Below are positions 32,504 to 41,814 of a DNA stretch of 64,000 nucleotides, in pieces (the first letter of the stretch is position 1; every line of letters starts with the position of its first letter). The translations under genes were made by a program, and so were the position numbers. The DNA comes from Aquibaculum sediminis (GTDB lineage: Bacteria > Pseudomonadota > Alphaproteobacteria > Kiloniellales > DSM-21159). The notes under the pieces were generated by a model that was not told the DNA's origin, did not search any database, and saw only the letters and a list, made by a program, of their open reading frames with translations. Location of the stretch: NCBI RefSeq assembly GCF_040712085.1, contig NZ_JBFCVK010000003.1:186001-250000 (forward strand), written 5' to 3'.

Positions 32504-34435
32504 ATGCGCAAGCCTTTCGGTGGGGAGCGGGCGGTTGCAATCGCCGCCCCGCTCACCCTTTTGTTTTGTCTTTCAACCCTCTCCTCGGCGCCCGTTCAGG
32601 CGCAGGAGAACGCTGCGGACGCCGCACAGCTCGACCCGCTGGTGGTCACCGCCACCCGCACCGAACGCCCGCTCAGCAGCGTCGGCAGCAGCCTGACGCT
32701 GATCACGGCCGAGGATCTCGAAAACCGCGGCACGGACTATGTCGCCGACATCCTGCGCGAAGTGCCCGGTGTCAGCGTGAACCGCAGCGGCGGGCCGGGG
32801 GCCCTGACCGAGGTGCGGCTGCGCGGCACCGAGACCAACCAGACCCTGGTGCTGATCGACGGCATCGAGGTGAACGACCCCGCCGGCGCCTCCTTCTTCA
32901 ACTTCGCCCATCTGCTGGCGGCTGACGTGGAGCGCATCGAGATCCTCCGCGGGCCCCAGACGGTGCTCTACGGCTCAGAGGCCGTGGGCGGCGTCATCAA
33001 TGTCATCACCAAGAGCGGTGGCGACCGGCCCAGCGGCGCCGTCAGCCTGGAAGGCGGCTCCTTCCGCACCGGACAGGCCAATGCCAGCCTCGGCGCCGGG
33101 GGAGAGCGCTACAACGCCTTCATCAGCGGCACCCACATGCGCAGCGACGGCATCTCCCAGGCCAAGAGCCCCGGCGGCAGCCTGAAGCCCGACGGCTACG
33201 AGAACACCACGGTCTTCACCAAGCTGGCGGCGCGCCCGGTGGAGAATCTGGAACTCGACTTCGTGGCGCGCTACACCCGCTACGATCAGGAGATCGACAA
33301 TTTCACCACCCGCGCGGTGGAAGCGGACATGAGGACCAAGGGCGATCAGCGCTACGGCCGCGCCCAGGCACGCCTGGACCTCTTCGACGGTCATTGGCAG
33401 CAGCGCTTCGGCGCGACCCTGACGCGCATGAAGGCCCGGGACTACGACAGCGGCAACCGGACCAACACGGCCACCGGCGGCAAGACGAAGTTCGACTATC
33501 AGAGCGACGTCCTTTTCGACACGCCGGAGTTCGCAGACGCGTCGCATCTGGTCACGCTGGGGCTGGAGCAGGAGCGGGAAAGCGTTGAGATGAACAGCGC
33601 CTTCGCCGATCTCGACCGCAGCTTCCGCACCCGCAGCCTTTTCGGCCAGTACCAGATCGACCTGCTCGAGCGGGTCTCCCTGACCGCCGGCCTGCGCCAC
33701 GATGCCAACCAGCGCTTCGAGGACACCCAGACCTACCGCTTCACCGCCGCCTACAACCATTTCGAGACCGGGACCCGCCTGCGCGCCTCCTACGGCACGG
33801 CGGTGAAGAACCCCACGGTCACCGAGCTCTACGGCTTCGACCAGACCTATCAGGGCAATCCCGACCTGAAGCCGGAAAGCAGCCGCGGCTGGGACATCGG
33901 CATCGAGCAGGATCTCTTCCAGGATCGCCTCACGCTCGGCGCCACCTGGTTCCAGCAGAACATCGAGGACCTGATCACCGGCGCCGGACGCACCTCGGTC
34001 AACCTGGACGGCCGCTCGCGCTCCCGCGGTGTGGAGCTGACCGCCGATCTCGACCTTTCCAACGGCTTTTCGCTGCAGGGCAGCTACACCTTCAACGACA
34101 CCCGCGACCCCAACGGCGACCGCCTGACCAAGCGGCCACGGCACAGCGGCAGCGTGAACCTCAACTACCGCTTCCTGGAGGATCGGGCGAACCTGAACCT
34201 GGGGGTGCTCTACAACGGCAATCAGCACGATCTGGCCTTCGACCAGAACTTCAACACCTCGGTGGTCTCGCTGCGCTCCTACACGCTGGTGAACCTGGCG
34301 GGCTCCTACCGCATCACCGACAATCTGGAGGTCTTCGGGCGCATCGAGAACGCGCTGAACGAGAGCTACGAGGAGAGCTACACCTACAACACCCCAGGGC
34401 GCGCAGCCTACGCCGGCCTGCGCCTGCGCTTCTAG
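32504..34435 (+). CDS. btuB: TonB-dependent outer-membrane cobalamin receptor
   Basis: This 643-residue TonB-dependent receptor has a signal peptide ending near APVQAQ (residue 35) and a TonB box region, LDPLVVTATRTER. The plug domain follows (DILREVPGVSVNRSGG, VLIDGIEVNDPAG, ERIEILRGPQTVLYGSEAVG). The C-terminal 22-strand barrel ends in LRLRF, with the outer-membrane terminal Phe. The riboswitch upstream and the binding protein, permease and ATPase downstream identify it as the corrinoid receptor. Transport of cobalamin or a precursor across the outer membrane uses TonB energy. Exact corrinoid specificity cannot be read. Confidence 0.92.
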   Translation: MRKPFGGERAVAIAAPLTLLFCLSTLSSAPVQAQENAADAAQLDPLVVTATRTERPLSSVGSSLTLITAEDLENRGTDYVADILREVPGVSVNRSGGPGALTEVRLRGTETNQTLVLIDGIEVNDPAGASFFNFAHLLAADVERIEILRGPQTVLYGSEAVGGVINVITKSGGDRPSGAVSLEGGSFRTGQANASLGAGGERYNAFISGTHMRSDGISQAKSPGGSLKPDGYENTTVFTKLAARPVENLELDFVARYTRYDQEIDNFTTRAVEADMRTKGDQRYGRAQARLDLFDGHWQQRFGATLTRMKARDYDSGNRTNTATGGKTKFDYQSDVLFDTPEFADASHLVTLGLEQERESVEMNSAFADLDRSFRTRSLFGQYQIDLLERVSLTAGLRHDANQRFEDTQTYRFTAAYNHFETGTRLRASYGTAVKNPTVTELYGFDQTYQGNPDLKPESSRGWDIGIEQDLFQDRLTLGATWFQQNIEDLITGAGRTSVNLDGRSRSRGVELTADLDLSNGFSLQGSYTFNDTRDPNGDRLTKRPRHSGSVNLNYRFLEDRANLNLGVLYNGNQHDLAFDQNFNTSVVSLRSYTLVNLAGSYRITDNLEVFGRIENALNESYEESYTYNTPGRAAYAGLRLRF

Positions 34436-34453
34436 GCGGGGACGCTGCGAGTC

Positions 34454-35320
34454 ATGCGCTTCATCCGGAAAGTCTGCCGGTGGCCGTCCTGGCTCGCAGC
34501 ACTCCTGCTCGCCCTGAGCCCTTCGGTCGGCTGGGCCGAGAACCCCAGCCGCATCGTTTCGCTCAACCTCTGCGCCGACGAGTTGCTGCTGCGGCTTGCC
34601 GACCGCGAGGACATCGCCTCGATCACCTTCCTGGCCGCAGACTCGCGGGTGTCCTCGGTATCCGACCAGGTGGGCGACCTGCCCCTCAACCGCGGCCGGG
34701 CCGAGGAGATCCTGCCGCTCAAACCGGATCTGGTGCTGGCGGAACCCTACACCACCCGCAGCACGGTCGAGCTGCTCCGGCGCCTTGAGGTGCCGATCCT
34801 CGACGTGGCCGTGCCCAGCACCCTGGAGGAGGTGGAAGCCCAGGTCGCCGAGGTGTCCGCCGCGCTGGGCTGGCCGGATCGCGGGCAGGCCATGATCGAG
34901 TCCATGCGCCAGGCCCAGGCAAGCCTCGGTCCTCCGCTGGAGGGACCGAGACCGCTGGCTGCGGTCTATCGCCCCAACGGCTTTCTGGTCGGACCGGGCA
35001 CCCTGGTGGATGAAATCCTGCGGCTTGCGGGCTTCAGGAACCTTGCCTCGGAAGGCCTGCAGAATCACAACGGCGTGCTGTCGATCGAAACGCTGCTCTG
35101 GCATCGCCCGGATCTGCTCGTGCTCAACAGCATCGAGGAGCCCATGCCCTCCCTGGCCCATGAAGTGCTCTCCCACCCCGCCCTGGAGGACGCCTTTCCC
35201 GACATGCAGCGCGTCGTGGTGCATCCTGCACTCTGGAGCTGCGGCGGACCGGGGCTGATGGAAGCCCTCACCAAGCTGCGCAGTGCCGCCAAGCGCCTGA
35301 CGACGGGCAGCGGCGAATGA
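34454..35320 (+). CDS. btuF: Cobalamin ABC transporter periplasmic binding protein
   Basis: This 288-residue BtuF/FhuD-type binding protein has a signal peptide (WLAALLLALSPSVGWA) and a mature start, NPSRIVSLNLCADELLLRLA. Characteristic parts are EILPLKPDLVLAEPYT, the long connecting helix and the C-terminal lobe VYRPNGFLVGPGTLVDEIL. It should take the corrinoid from the periplasm to the BtuC-like permease. It lies 18 bp after btuB and overlaps the permease gene by 4 bp (ATGA). Confidence 0.88.
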   Translation: MRFIRKVCRWPSWLAALLLALSPSVGWAENPSRIVSLNLCADELLLRLADREDIASITFLAADSRVSSVSDQVGDLPLNRGRAEEILPLKPDLVLAEPYTTRSTVELLRRLEVPILDVAVPSTLEEVEAQVAEVSAALGWPDRGQAMIESMRQAQASLGPPLEGPRPLAAVYRPNGFLVGPGTLVDEILRLAGFRNLASEGLQNHNGVLSIETLLWHRPDLLVLNSIEEPMPSLAHEVLSHPALEDAFPDMQRVVVHPALWSCGGPGLMEALTKLRSAAKRLTTGSGE

Positions 35321-36329
35321 CCGAAAGTCGCGAGAATGCGCCCATGCCGGCCTGGCTGCTGCCCGGGCTGGGGCTGCTCGTCATCGTGCTCTTTTTCATC
35401 TCCCTAGGGGTGGGAACGATGCCCCTGCCGCTGAGCGGCACGCTGGCCGCTCTGTTCAGGGGCGAGAGCAGCCTGGAAACGCTGCTCCTGCTGGAACTGC
35501 GCCTGCCCCGCGCCCTGCTCGGCCTGCTGGTCGGGGCCAGCCTGGGCCTGGCCGGTGCCGCCATGCAGGGCTTCCTGCGCAATCCCCTGGCGGAACCGGG
35601 CGTGATCGGCGTGTCGAGCTGCGCTGCCTTCGGAGCGGTTCTGGCCTTCTACAGCGGGCTCTCCCTCACCTTCCCGCTGGCCCTGCCCCTGGGCGGCATC
35701 GGCGGCGCATTCCTGTCGGTGCTGCTGCTGCATCTGCTCGCCGGGCGGGAAGCCAGCACGCTCTCGATCATTCTCGCCGGCGTGGCGATCAATGCCTTCT
35801 CTGCAGCGCTCACCTCCCTGGTGCTGAACTTCGCGCCCAACCCCTACGCCGCACTGGAGATCATCTTCTGGATCATGGGGTCCCTGGCCGACCGCAGTAT
35901 GGAGCATGTGCAGCTGGTGGCGCCGATCATGCTGCTGGGCTGGCTGCTGCTTCTTGCCTCCGGTCGGGGGCTCGACGCGCTTACCCTGGGCGAGGACACC
36001 GCGGCCAGCCTGGGCATCGACCTGGGCTATCTCCGCCTCAAGCTGATCGTGGGCACTGCCTTGGCAGTGGGTGCGGCCGTGGCGGTCTCCGGCGCCATCG
36101 GCTTCGTCGGCCTGGTGGTGCCGCACCTGCTGCGTCCCCTGGTGGGGCAGCAACCGGCGCGACTGCTGCCGGCCTCGGCGCTGGGTGGGGCCGCCCTGCT
36201 GCTGGCCGCAGACCTTTTGGTGCGGCTGCTGCCAACCGGTCCGGAACTGAAGCTGGGGGTGGTCACCGCCCTGGTCGGGGCGCCCATCTTCCTGCTGCTG
36301 CTCCACCGCCTGCGGCGGGAGATGGCCGA

Positions 36330-36333
<4 letters not shown>
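35317..36333 (+). CDS. btuC: Cobalamin ABC transporter permease (FecCD family)
   Basis: This 338-residue FecCD/BtuC-type permease has about ten TM helices. Signatures are LRLPRALLGLLVGASLGLAG, AAMQGFLRNPLAEPGVIGVS, GEDTAASLGIDLG (coupling region to the ATPase) and AIGFVGLVVPHLLRPLVG. It transports the corrinoid delivered by the BtuF-like protein. It overlaps the genes on both sides by 4 bp, so the four cistrons are translated as a coupled set under riboswitch control. Confidence 0.93.
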
Positions 36334-37103
<770 letters not shown>

Positions 37104-37226
37104 GGCGGGGAACGGCCATGACCGGCCTTCGGCCCGCTGCTTGACCCTCTGCCCGGCAAGGGCGATAACCCCTTCCGTTCCGTTCCCGCAGCCCGCGTTT
37201 GCTTTTCAGTGCCTGGACCCAGCGAC

Positions 37227-38255
37227 ATGAAGCGCATCTTTTCCGGCGTGCAGCCCACCGGCAACCTGCACCTGGGCAACTATCTCGGCGCCATCCGCAA
37301 CTTCGTCGCCCTGCAGCACGACTATGAGTGCATATACTGCGTGGTGGATCTGCACGCCATCACGGTCTGGCAGGAGCCGGCCGCCCTGCGCGCCCACACG
37401 CGTGAAGTCACGGCCGCCTACCTGGCCGCCGGCATCGATCCCAAGCACTCGATCATCTTCAACCAGTCGCAAGTCCCCGCACATGCGGAACTTGCCTGGA
37501 TCTTCAACTGCGTCGTGCGCATGGGGTGGCTCAGCCGCATGACCCAGTTCAAGGAGAAAGCCGGCAAGCACCGCGAGAACGCCAGCGCGGGCCTCTTCGT
37601 CTATCCCAGCCTGATGGCCGCCGACATCCTGGCCTACAAGGCCACGCACGTGCCGGTGGGCGAGGACCAGAAGCAGCACCTGGAGCTGACGCGTGACACG
37701 GCCCAGAAGTTCAACAACGACTACGGTGTCGACTTCTTCCCGATCACCGAGCCGCTGATCCTGGGCGCAGCGACCCGGGTCATGTCGCTGCGCGACGGCA
37801 GCAAGAAGATGAGCAAGTCCGACCCCTCGGACATGAGCCGCATCAACATGACCGACGAGGCGGACGCCATCGCCCAGAAGATCCGCCGCGCCACCACAGA
37901 TCCGGAGCTCCTGCCCGGCCCGGCCGCGCTGGACGAGGCGGGGCGCCTGCCGGAGGAAACCCGCAAGGCCCGGCCCGAGGCCTGGAACCTGCTCGGCATC
38001 TATGCCGCCCTGTCCGACCAGAGCTGGAGCGAGGTCCTGCAGGAGTTCGAGGGCGCCCAGTTCTCCAGCTTCAAGAAGGCGCTGACCGAACTCGCCGTGG
38101 AGAAGCTTGGGCCCATCGGGGCCGAGATGAAGCGCCTGCAGGCCGATCCAGACCATGTGGACGGCATCCTGCACGACGGCGCCGAACGCGCCGCGGCGAT
38201 TGCCGAGCCCATCCTGCGCGAAGTGCAAGACGTCGTCGGCTTCCTGCGCCCCTGA
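37227..38255 (+). CDS. trpS: Tryptophanyl-tRNA synthetase
   Basis: This class I aminoacyl-tRNA synthetase charges tRNA-Trp. From ATG 37227 it has 342 residues. The HIGH-type motif is in PTGNLHLGNYLGAI and the KMSKS loop is KKMSKSDPSD near residue 194. Also present are VVDLHAIT and VPVGEDQKQHLELTRD of the tryptophan pocket. An in-frame GTG at 37209 would add six residues; ATG is preferred because MKRIFSGVQPTG is the family start. A region of about 400 bp without genes follows and contains the dispersed palindrome copy C. Confidence 0.96.
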   Translation: MKRIFSGVQPTGNLHLGNYLGAIRNFVALQHDYECIYCVVDLHAITVWQEPAALRAHTREVTAAYLAAGIDPKHSIIFNQSQVPAHAELAWIFNCVVRMGWLSRMTQFKEKAGKHRENASAGLFVYPSLMAADILAYKATHVPVGEDQKQHLELTRDTAQKFNNDYGVDFFPITEPLILGAATRVMSLRDGSKKMSKSDPSDMSRINMTDEADAIAQKIRRATTDPELLPGPAALDEAGRLPEETRKARPEAWNLLGIYAALSDQSWSEVLQEFEGAQFSSFKKALTELAVEKLGPIGAEMKRLQADPDHVDGILHDGAERAAAIAEPILREVQDVVGFLRP

Positions 38256-38661
38256 AGCGGGGCCGCCTGGAACGACAGACCGTCACGCAGTTTTAGTCGG
38301 CTCGCCGGCCAGCATGGGTTGGCAGCCGCGGCAGGAGCGGCCCGAGCAGATCGCGTGTTATCGGAATCGCCAAGCGATCCGTATATAACGCGATATAATG
38401 CGTGAATCGGCTCTAGCTGTTTGAAACTAGACTGGATTCACGCATTTAATTTGAAACCTTGTGGTTCAAATTGAAGTCGATCCGGTCTAGGATTCCCGGT
38501 CACGGTCGATCCAGGGGCCAATCCAGGGGTGGAACGGCCGCGTCGGCGAAGGGGTTTTCGCACATGGGCGCAGGCAGGCAGGAGCGGGTCACGACCGAAA
38601 AGGTCGATGTCCCGGAGTCTTGCCTGGTTCACCGCTGCCGAAGGGAGCGCGCCTGAGCCCC
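38256..38661. other. Non-coding region trpS / TauE with promoter-like box and palindromes
   Basis: There is no credible gene in these 406 bp. They hold an AT-rich segment with a perfect TATAAT at 38394-38399 (no clear -35), the inverted pair GCGTGAATC (38400-38408) and GATTCACGC (38435-38443), and the 60-bp palindrome copy C. Further on, ATCCAGGGG is repeated at about 38509 and 38523. The long leader before the permease gene could be transcribed from the TATAAT box and fold strongly. Confidence 0.5.
38429..38488 (+). repeat. Dispersed 60-bp palindromic element, copy C
   Basis: The outer arms are AGACTGGAT (38429-38437) and ATCCGGTCT (38480-38488). The inner arms AATTTGAA and TTCAAATT flank ACCTTGTGG, the same loop as copy B. 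Against copy B, the inner stem differs by C to T in one arm and the matching G to A in the other, a compensatory change. The element also contains a GANTC site (GATTC). Confidence 0.87.
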
Positions 38662-39573
38662 ATGCAGATTTACCTGCCGATCGCCGAAATGTCCGTGAAC
38701 GTTTTCCTGCTGCTCGGTCTTGGCGGTGCGATCGGGTTTCTGTCGGGGGTCTTCGGGGTCGGCGGCGGCTTTCTCATGACGCCGCTCTTGATCTTCATCG
38801 GCATTCCGCCCCCCATCGCCGTCGCCACCCAGGCCAACAACGTCATCGCCTCGTCGGTCTCCGGCAGCTTCTCGCAATGGAGCCTGGGCAACGTCGATTT
38901 CAAGATGGGTCTGATTCTGCTGGGCGGCGGTTTCGCCGGGTCGACAATCGGCGTGGCGATCTTCTCCCTGCTGCAGGCGCTCGGCCAGATCGACCTGGTC
39001 ATCAATCTGTCCTATGTCGTGTTGCTGGGCACGGTGGGCGTGCTGATGCTGCTCGAGGGCACCCGGGCACTGCTGCGCCGCCGCCGCAAGATCAAGCCGG
39101 GTAAGCTGCACACCCACAATTGGCTGCACGGCCTGCCGCTCAAGACGCGTTTCCGACGCTCCCGGCTCTACATTTCCGCCCTGCTGCCCTTCGTCATCGG
39201 GTTTGCCGTGGGCATCCTCAGCGCCATCATGGGCGTGGGCGGCGCCTTCGTCCTGGTGCCGCTGATGATCTACCTGCTGGGCATGCCGACCGCCATCGTG
39301 GTGGGCACTTCGCTGTTCCAGATCATCTTCGTCTCGGTCAACGTCACCTTCCTGCAGGCCATCCAGAACCAGACCGTGGACATCGTGCTGGCGCTGCTGC
39401 TGACCATCGGCGGCGTCGTGGGTGCCCAGTTTGGTGGCCGCTTCGGCGCGCGCCTGCCCGGGGACACGCTGCGGCTGCTGCTGGGCATCCTGATCCTGGG
39501 CGTGGCCGTGCGGCTCAGCCTGGAGTTGGTCGTGCCGCCGGATGACCGCTACAGCCTGGGGATTCCGTCGTGA
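38662..39573 (+). CDS. TauE/SafE-family anion exporter
   Basis: This 303-residue membrane permease of the TauE/SafE (sulfite exporter, DUF81) family has eight to nine helices in two repeats. Each repeat has the family motif: AIGFLSGVFGVGGGFLMTPLL in the first and AVGILSAIMGVGGAFVLVPLM in the second. Relatives export sulfite, sulfoacetate or other small anions. ATG 38662 is chosen because MQIYLPIAEMSVN leads directly into helix 1; no strong ribosome-binding site helps. Its stop overlaps the GTG start of the TIGR02186 gene (GTGA), so the two are coupled and probably function together. Confidence 0.9.
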   Translation: MQIYLPIAEMSVNVFLLLGLGGAIGFLSGVFGVGGGFLMTPLLIFIGIPPPIAVATQANNVIASSVSGSFSQWSLGNVDFKMGLILLGGGFAGSTIGVAIFSLLQALGQIDLVINLSYVVLLGTVGVLMLLEGTRALLRRRRKIKPGKLHTHNWLHGLPLKTRFRRSRLYISALLPFVIGFAVGILSAIMGVGGAFVLVPLMIYLLGMPTAIVVGTSLFQIIFVSVNVTFLQAIQNQTVDIVLALLLTIGGVVGAQFGGRFGARLPGDTLRLLLGILILGVAVRLSLELVVPPDDRYSLGIPS

Positions 39574-40319
39574 GCCGGTCGCTGCGCGCCCTGCTGCTCT
39601 GCCTGCTGGTGCTGGGCGGGACCGGCCTGCCCGCGCGTTCGGCCGGCCTGATCGCCGACCTCTCCAATCACCTGGTCGCCATCACCAGCGGTTTCGCCGG
39701 CGTCGACGTGCTGCTCTTCGGCGCCATCGACGAGCCGGGCGACCTGGTGGTGGTGGTGCGCGGGCCCGAGCGCACCCAGCCGGTGATGCGCAAATCCAAC
39801 GTCGCGGGCATCTGGATGAACACCGCGCGCATGACCTTCGAGCGGGTGCCCAGTTTCTACTTCGTGGCCTCGAACCGGCCGCTGTCCGAGATCGCCTCGG
39901 AGCCGGTGTTGCGCGCCAATCAGTTCGGGGTGGAGAATCTCGGCATCGCCCTGCCCTCCGCACGCGCCGGCGGCCGGGCCGCCACGGAGTGGCGCGAGGC
40001 CCTGATTCGCAACAAGCAGCGCCAGGGCCTCTATGTGCGCGAGACCGCCAGCGTGGCCCTGCTGGGCCAAAGGCTGTTCCGCACCTCGGTACATCTGCCC
40101 TCCAACGTGCCGCCGGGCCTTTATCGTGCCGAGACCTACGTGCTGCAGGACGGGCAGGTCGTCGCGGCCCAGACCACGCCCCTGTCCATCAGCAAACTGG
40201 GGGTAGAAGCCGATCTTTACGCCTATGCCCACGAGCAGCCTGCCGCTTACGGCGCGATTGCCGTGCTGGCCGCCTTGGTGGCAGGATGGCTGGCCCACCT
40301 GCTGTTCCGGCGCTCCTGA
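39570..40319 (+). CDS. TIGR02186-family membrane-anchored periplasmic protein
   Basis: This 249-residue protein has a signal peptide (LRALLLCLLVLGGTGLPARS), a beta-rich periplasmic part, and one C-terminal TM helix (about 225-245, IAVLAALVAGWLAHLLF). The periplasmic part includes HLVAITSGFAGVDVLLFGAI and GDLVVVVRGPERTQPVMRK. TIGR02186 proteins are alphaproteobacterial and usually lie beside TauE/SafE permeases, so it is likely an accessory or redox-linked partner of the permease; the reaction is not known. It starts at GTG 39570, overlapping the permease stop by 4 bp. The universal stress gene follows 39 bp later. Confidence 0.85.
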   Translation: MSRSLRALLLCLLVLGGTGLPARSAGLIADLSNHLVAITSGFAGVDVLLFGAIDEPGDLVVVVRGPERTQPVMRKSNVAGIWMNTARMTFERVPSFYFVASNRPLSEIASEPVLRANQFGVENLGIALPSARAGGRAATEWREALIRNKQRQGLYVRETASVALLGQRLFRTSVHLPSNVPPGLYRAETYVLQDGQVVAAQTTPLSISKLGVEADLYAYAHEQPAAYGAIAVLAALVAGWLAHLLFRRS

Positions 40320-40358
40320 GGCCGGCAGTGGGACAGCGACTTAACAGCGAACGCAGTC

Positions 40359-40901
40359 ATGGCTGACGAACGAGCGAACGACAAACCAGCGGACGACGAA
40401 CGAGCCGACGGGGGGACCAAGACCGGCGAGGCAAAACCCACCGAGCGGGTGATGCTCGTGGTGGTCGACGACAGCCTCGAGATGCCGGTGGCCCTGCGCT
40501 ATGCCTGCCGCCGGGCGCGTCATGCCGCGGGGCGCGTCGCCCTGCTGCACGTCATCGAGCGCACCGAGTTCCAGACCTGGTTGGGCGTGGGCGACCTCAT
40601 GGCCAAGGAGGCGCGCGAGCAGGCCGAACGCCTGATGCAGCGGGTTGCCAAGCGGGTGATGGAGCAGGTCGGCAACATGCCGATCCTCTACCTGCGCGAA
40701 GGCAAGCAGAGCGACGAACTGATGCGGCTGATCTCGGAAGAGCCCTCGATCTCGATCCTCATCCTGGGCGCCAACACCGACCCGGGCGGCCCGGGCCCCC
40801 TGGTCTCGGCCCTGACTGGCAAGATGGTGGGCAGGCTGCGCATCCCGGTGACCATCGTGCCCGGCAACTTGTCCAGCGAGGACATCGACGCCATCTCCTG
40901 A
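40359..40901 (+). CDS. Universal stress protein (UspA family)
   Basis: This 180-residue UspA-type protein has a polar N-terminal extension of about 28 residues rich in Asp, Glu and Lys. The Usp fold follows: strand ERVMLVVVDDSLEMPVALR with the conserved Asp, helix RYACRRARHAAGRVALLHVI, and C-terminal SISILILGANTDPGGPGPL. The usual ATP-loop G-2X-G-9X-G(S/T) is altered, with GGPGP after the strand, so nucleotide binding is uncertain. It sits between the TIGR02186 gene and nfuA, an order I recognise in related genomes. Confidence 0.88.
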   Translation: MADERANDKPADDERADGGTKTGEAKPTERVMLVVVDDSLEMPVALRYACRRARHAAGRVALLHVIERTEFQTWLGVGDLMAKEAREQAERLMQRVAKRVMEQVGNMPILYLREGKQSDELMRLISEEPSISILILGANTDPGGPGPLVSALTGKMVGRLRIPVTIVPGNLSSEDIDAIS

Positions 40902-41029
40902 ACATGGCTGCCTTGCGCTGGCGCCGGCCGGGAAGCGCCCGGCGCGCTTGAACTGCTGTGCCATCTCGACCATCTTTCAAACAGCATTCGTGAGACTGCT
41001 GTTGATTGCCAGGATTAGCGGAGCACCCC

Positions 41030-41578
41030 ATGTTCATTCAGACCGAGCAGACGCCGAACCCGGCGACTCTCAAGTTCCTGCCCGGCCGCACGGTCATGCC
41101 CGAGGGCACGGCGAGCTTTGCAGATGCCGACGAGGCCGAACGCTCGCCGCTGGCCAACCGCCTTTTCCAGGTCGAGGGCGTGAGCGGCGTGTTCTTCGGC
41201 CATGACTTCATCTCGGTCAGCAAGGACGAGGAACGGGAGTGGTATCTGCTGAAGCCGAGCGTTCTCGGCGTGATCATGGAGCACTTCGTCTCCGGGCAGC
41301 CGCTGATCCTCGAAGCCGGCGCCGACGGCCACGCCGAGGGTGAGGACGACAACGAGGTGGTCTCCCAGATCAAGGAACTGCTGGACACCCGCGTGCGTCC
41401 GGCCGTGGCCCAGGACGGTGGTGACATCCTCTTCCACGGCTTCGAGCGCGGCGTGGTCTTCCTGCGCATGCAGGGCGCCTGCTCAGGCTGCCCCTCCTCC
41501 ACGGCGACGCTGAAGATGGGCATCGAGAACATGCTGCGGCACTACATCCCGGAAGTGACCGAGGTGCGCGCGGTCTGA
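41030..41578 (+). CDS. nfuA: NfuA-type iron-sulfur scaffold/carrier
   Basis: This 182-residue protein has an N-terminal Nfu_N domain (MFIQTEQTPNPATLKFLPGR, GVSGVFFGHDFISV) and a C-terminal NifU-like domain (VRPAVAQDGGDILFHGF). The cluster-binding CXXC is in GACSGCPSSTATLKMGIE. It assembles or carries [4Fe-4S] clusters to target enzymes, probably lipoyl synthase and others. ATG 41030 gives the standard MFIQTE start. An intrinsic terminator follows about 40 bases after the stop. Confidence 0.93.
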   Translation: MFIQTEQTPNPATLKFLPGRTVMPEGTASFADADEAERSPLANRLFQVEGVSGVFFGHDFISVSKDEEREWYLLKPSVLGVIMEHFVSGQPLILEAGADGHAEGEDDNEVVSQIKELLDTRVRPAVAQDGGDILFHGFERGVVFLRMQGACSGCPSSTATLKMGIENMLRHYIPEVTEVRAV

Positions 41579-41619
41579 TCGGCAACCGCCGTGGGGGCGA
41601 TTTACCGCCTCCAAAAGCC

Positions 41620-41654
41620 GGCCCGGTGCCCTGCGCCGGGCCGTTTCTATTTGT
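41620..41654 (+). terminator. Intrinsic terminator after nfuA
   Basis: GGCCCGG (41620-41626) pairs with CCGGGCC (41636-41642) around a 9-base loop and is followed by GTTTCTATTTGT. It should terminate the usp-nfuA transcript. Just beyond, ATTTGTCGCGG occurs twice in tandem (about 41649 and 41665). Confidence 0.7.
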
Positions 41655-41814
41655 CGCGGGATTTATTTGTCGCGGCCGGGAACCAGGGGCGGCACAAAGC
41701 TGTCACATTTTAGAGGCGGGACCTCCATGGAGGCGGCCGGTATCTTTGCAGGAGCGTGCCGGGCCGCCGGTCTGCGTGGGCGATTCCCGGAAACGTTGGG
41801 GCAAAGCAGGTTCG

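Noticed and set aside
32975..35224. Long minus-strand frame opposite btuB and btuF
   Set aside because: Antisense to well-defined receptor and binding-protein genes; no motif found.
38438..38656. Short frames inside the palindromic region before TauE
   Set aside because: They arise from the palindrome sequence itself and have no start signal.
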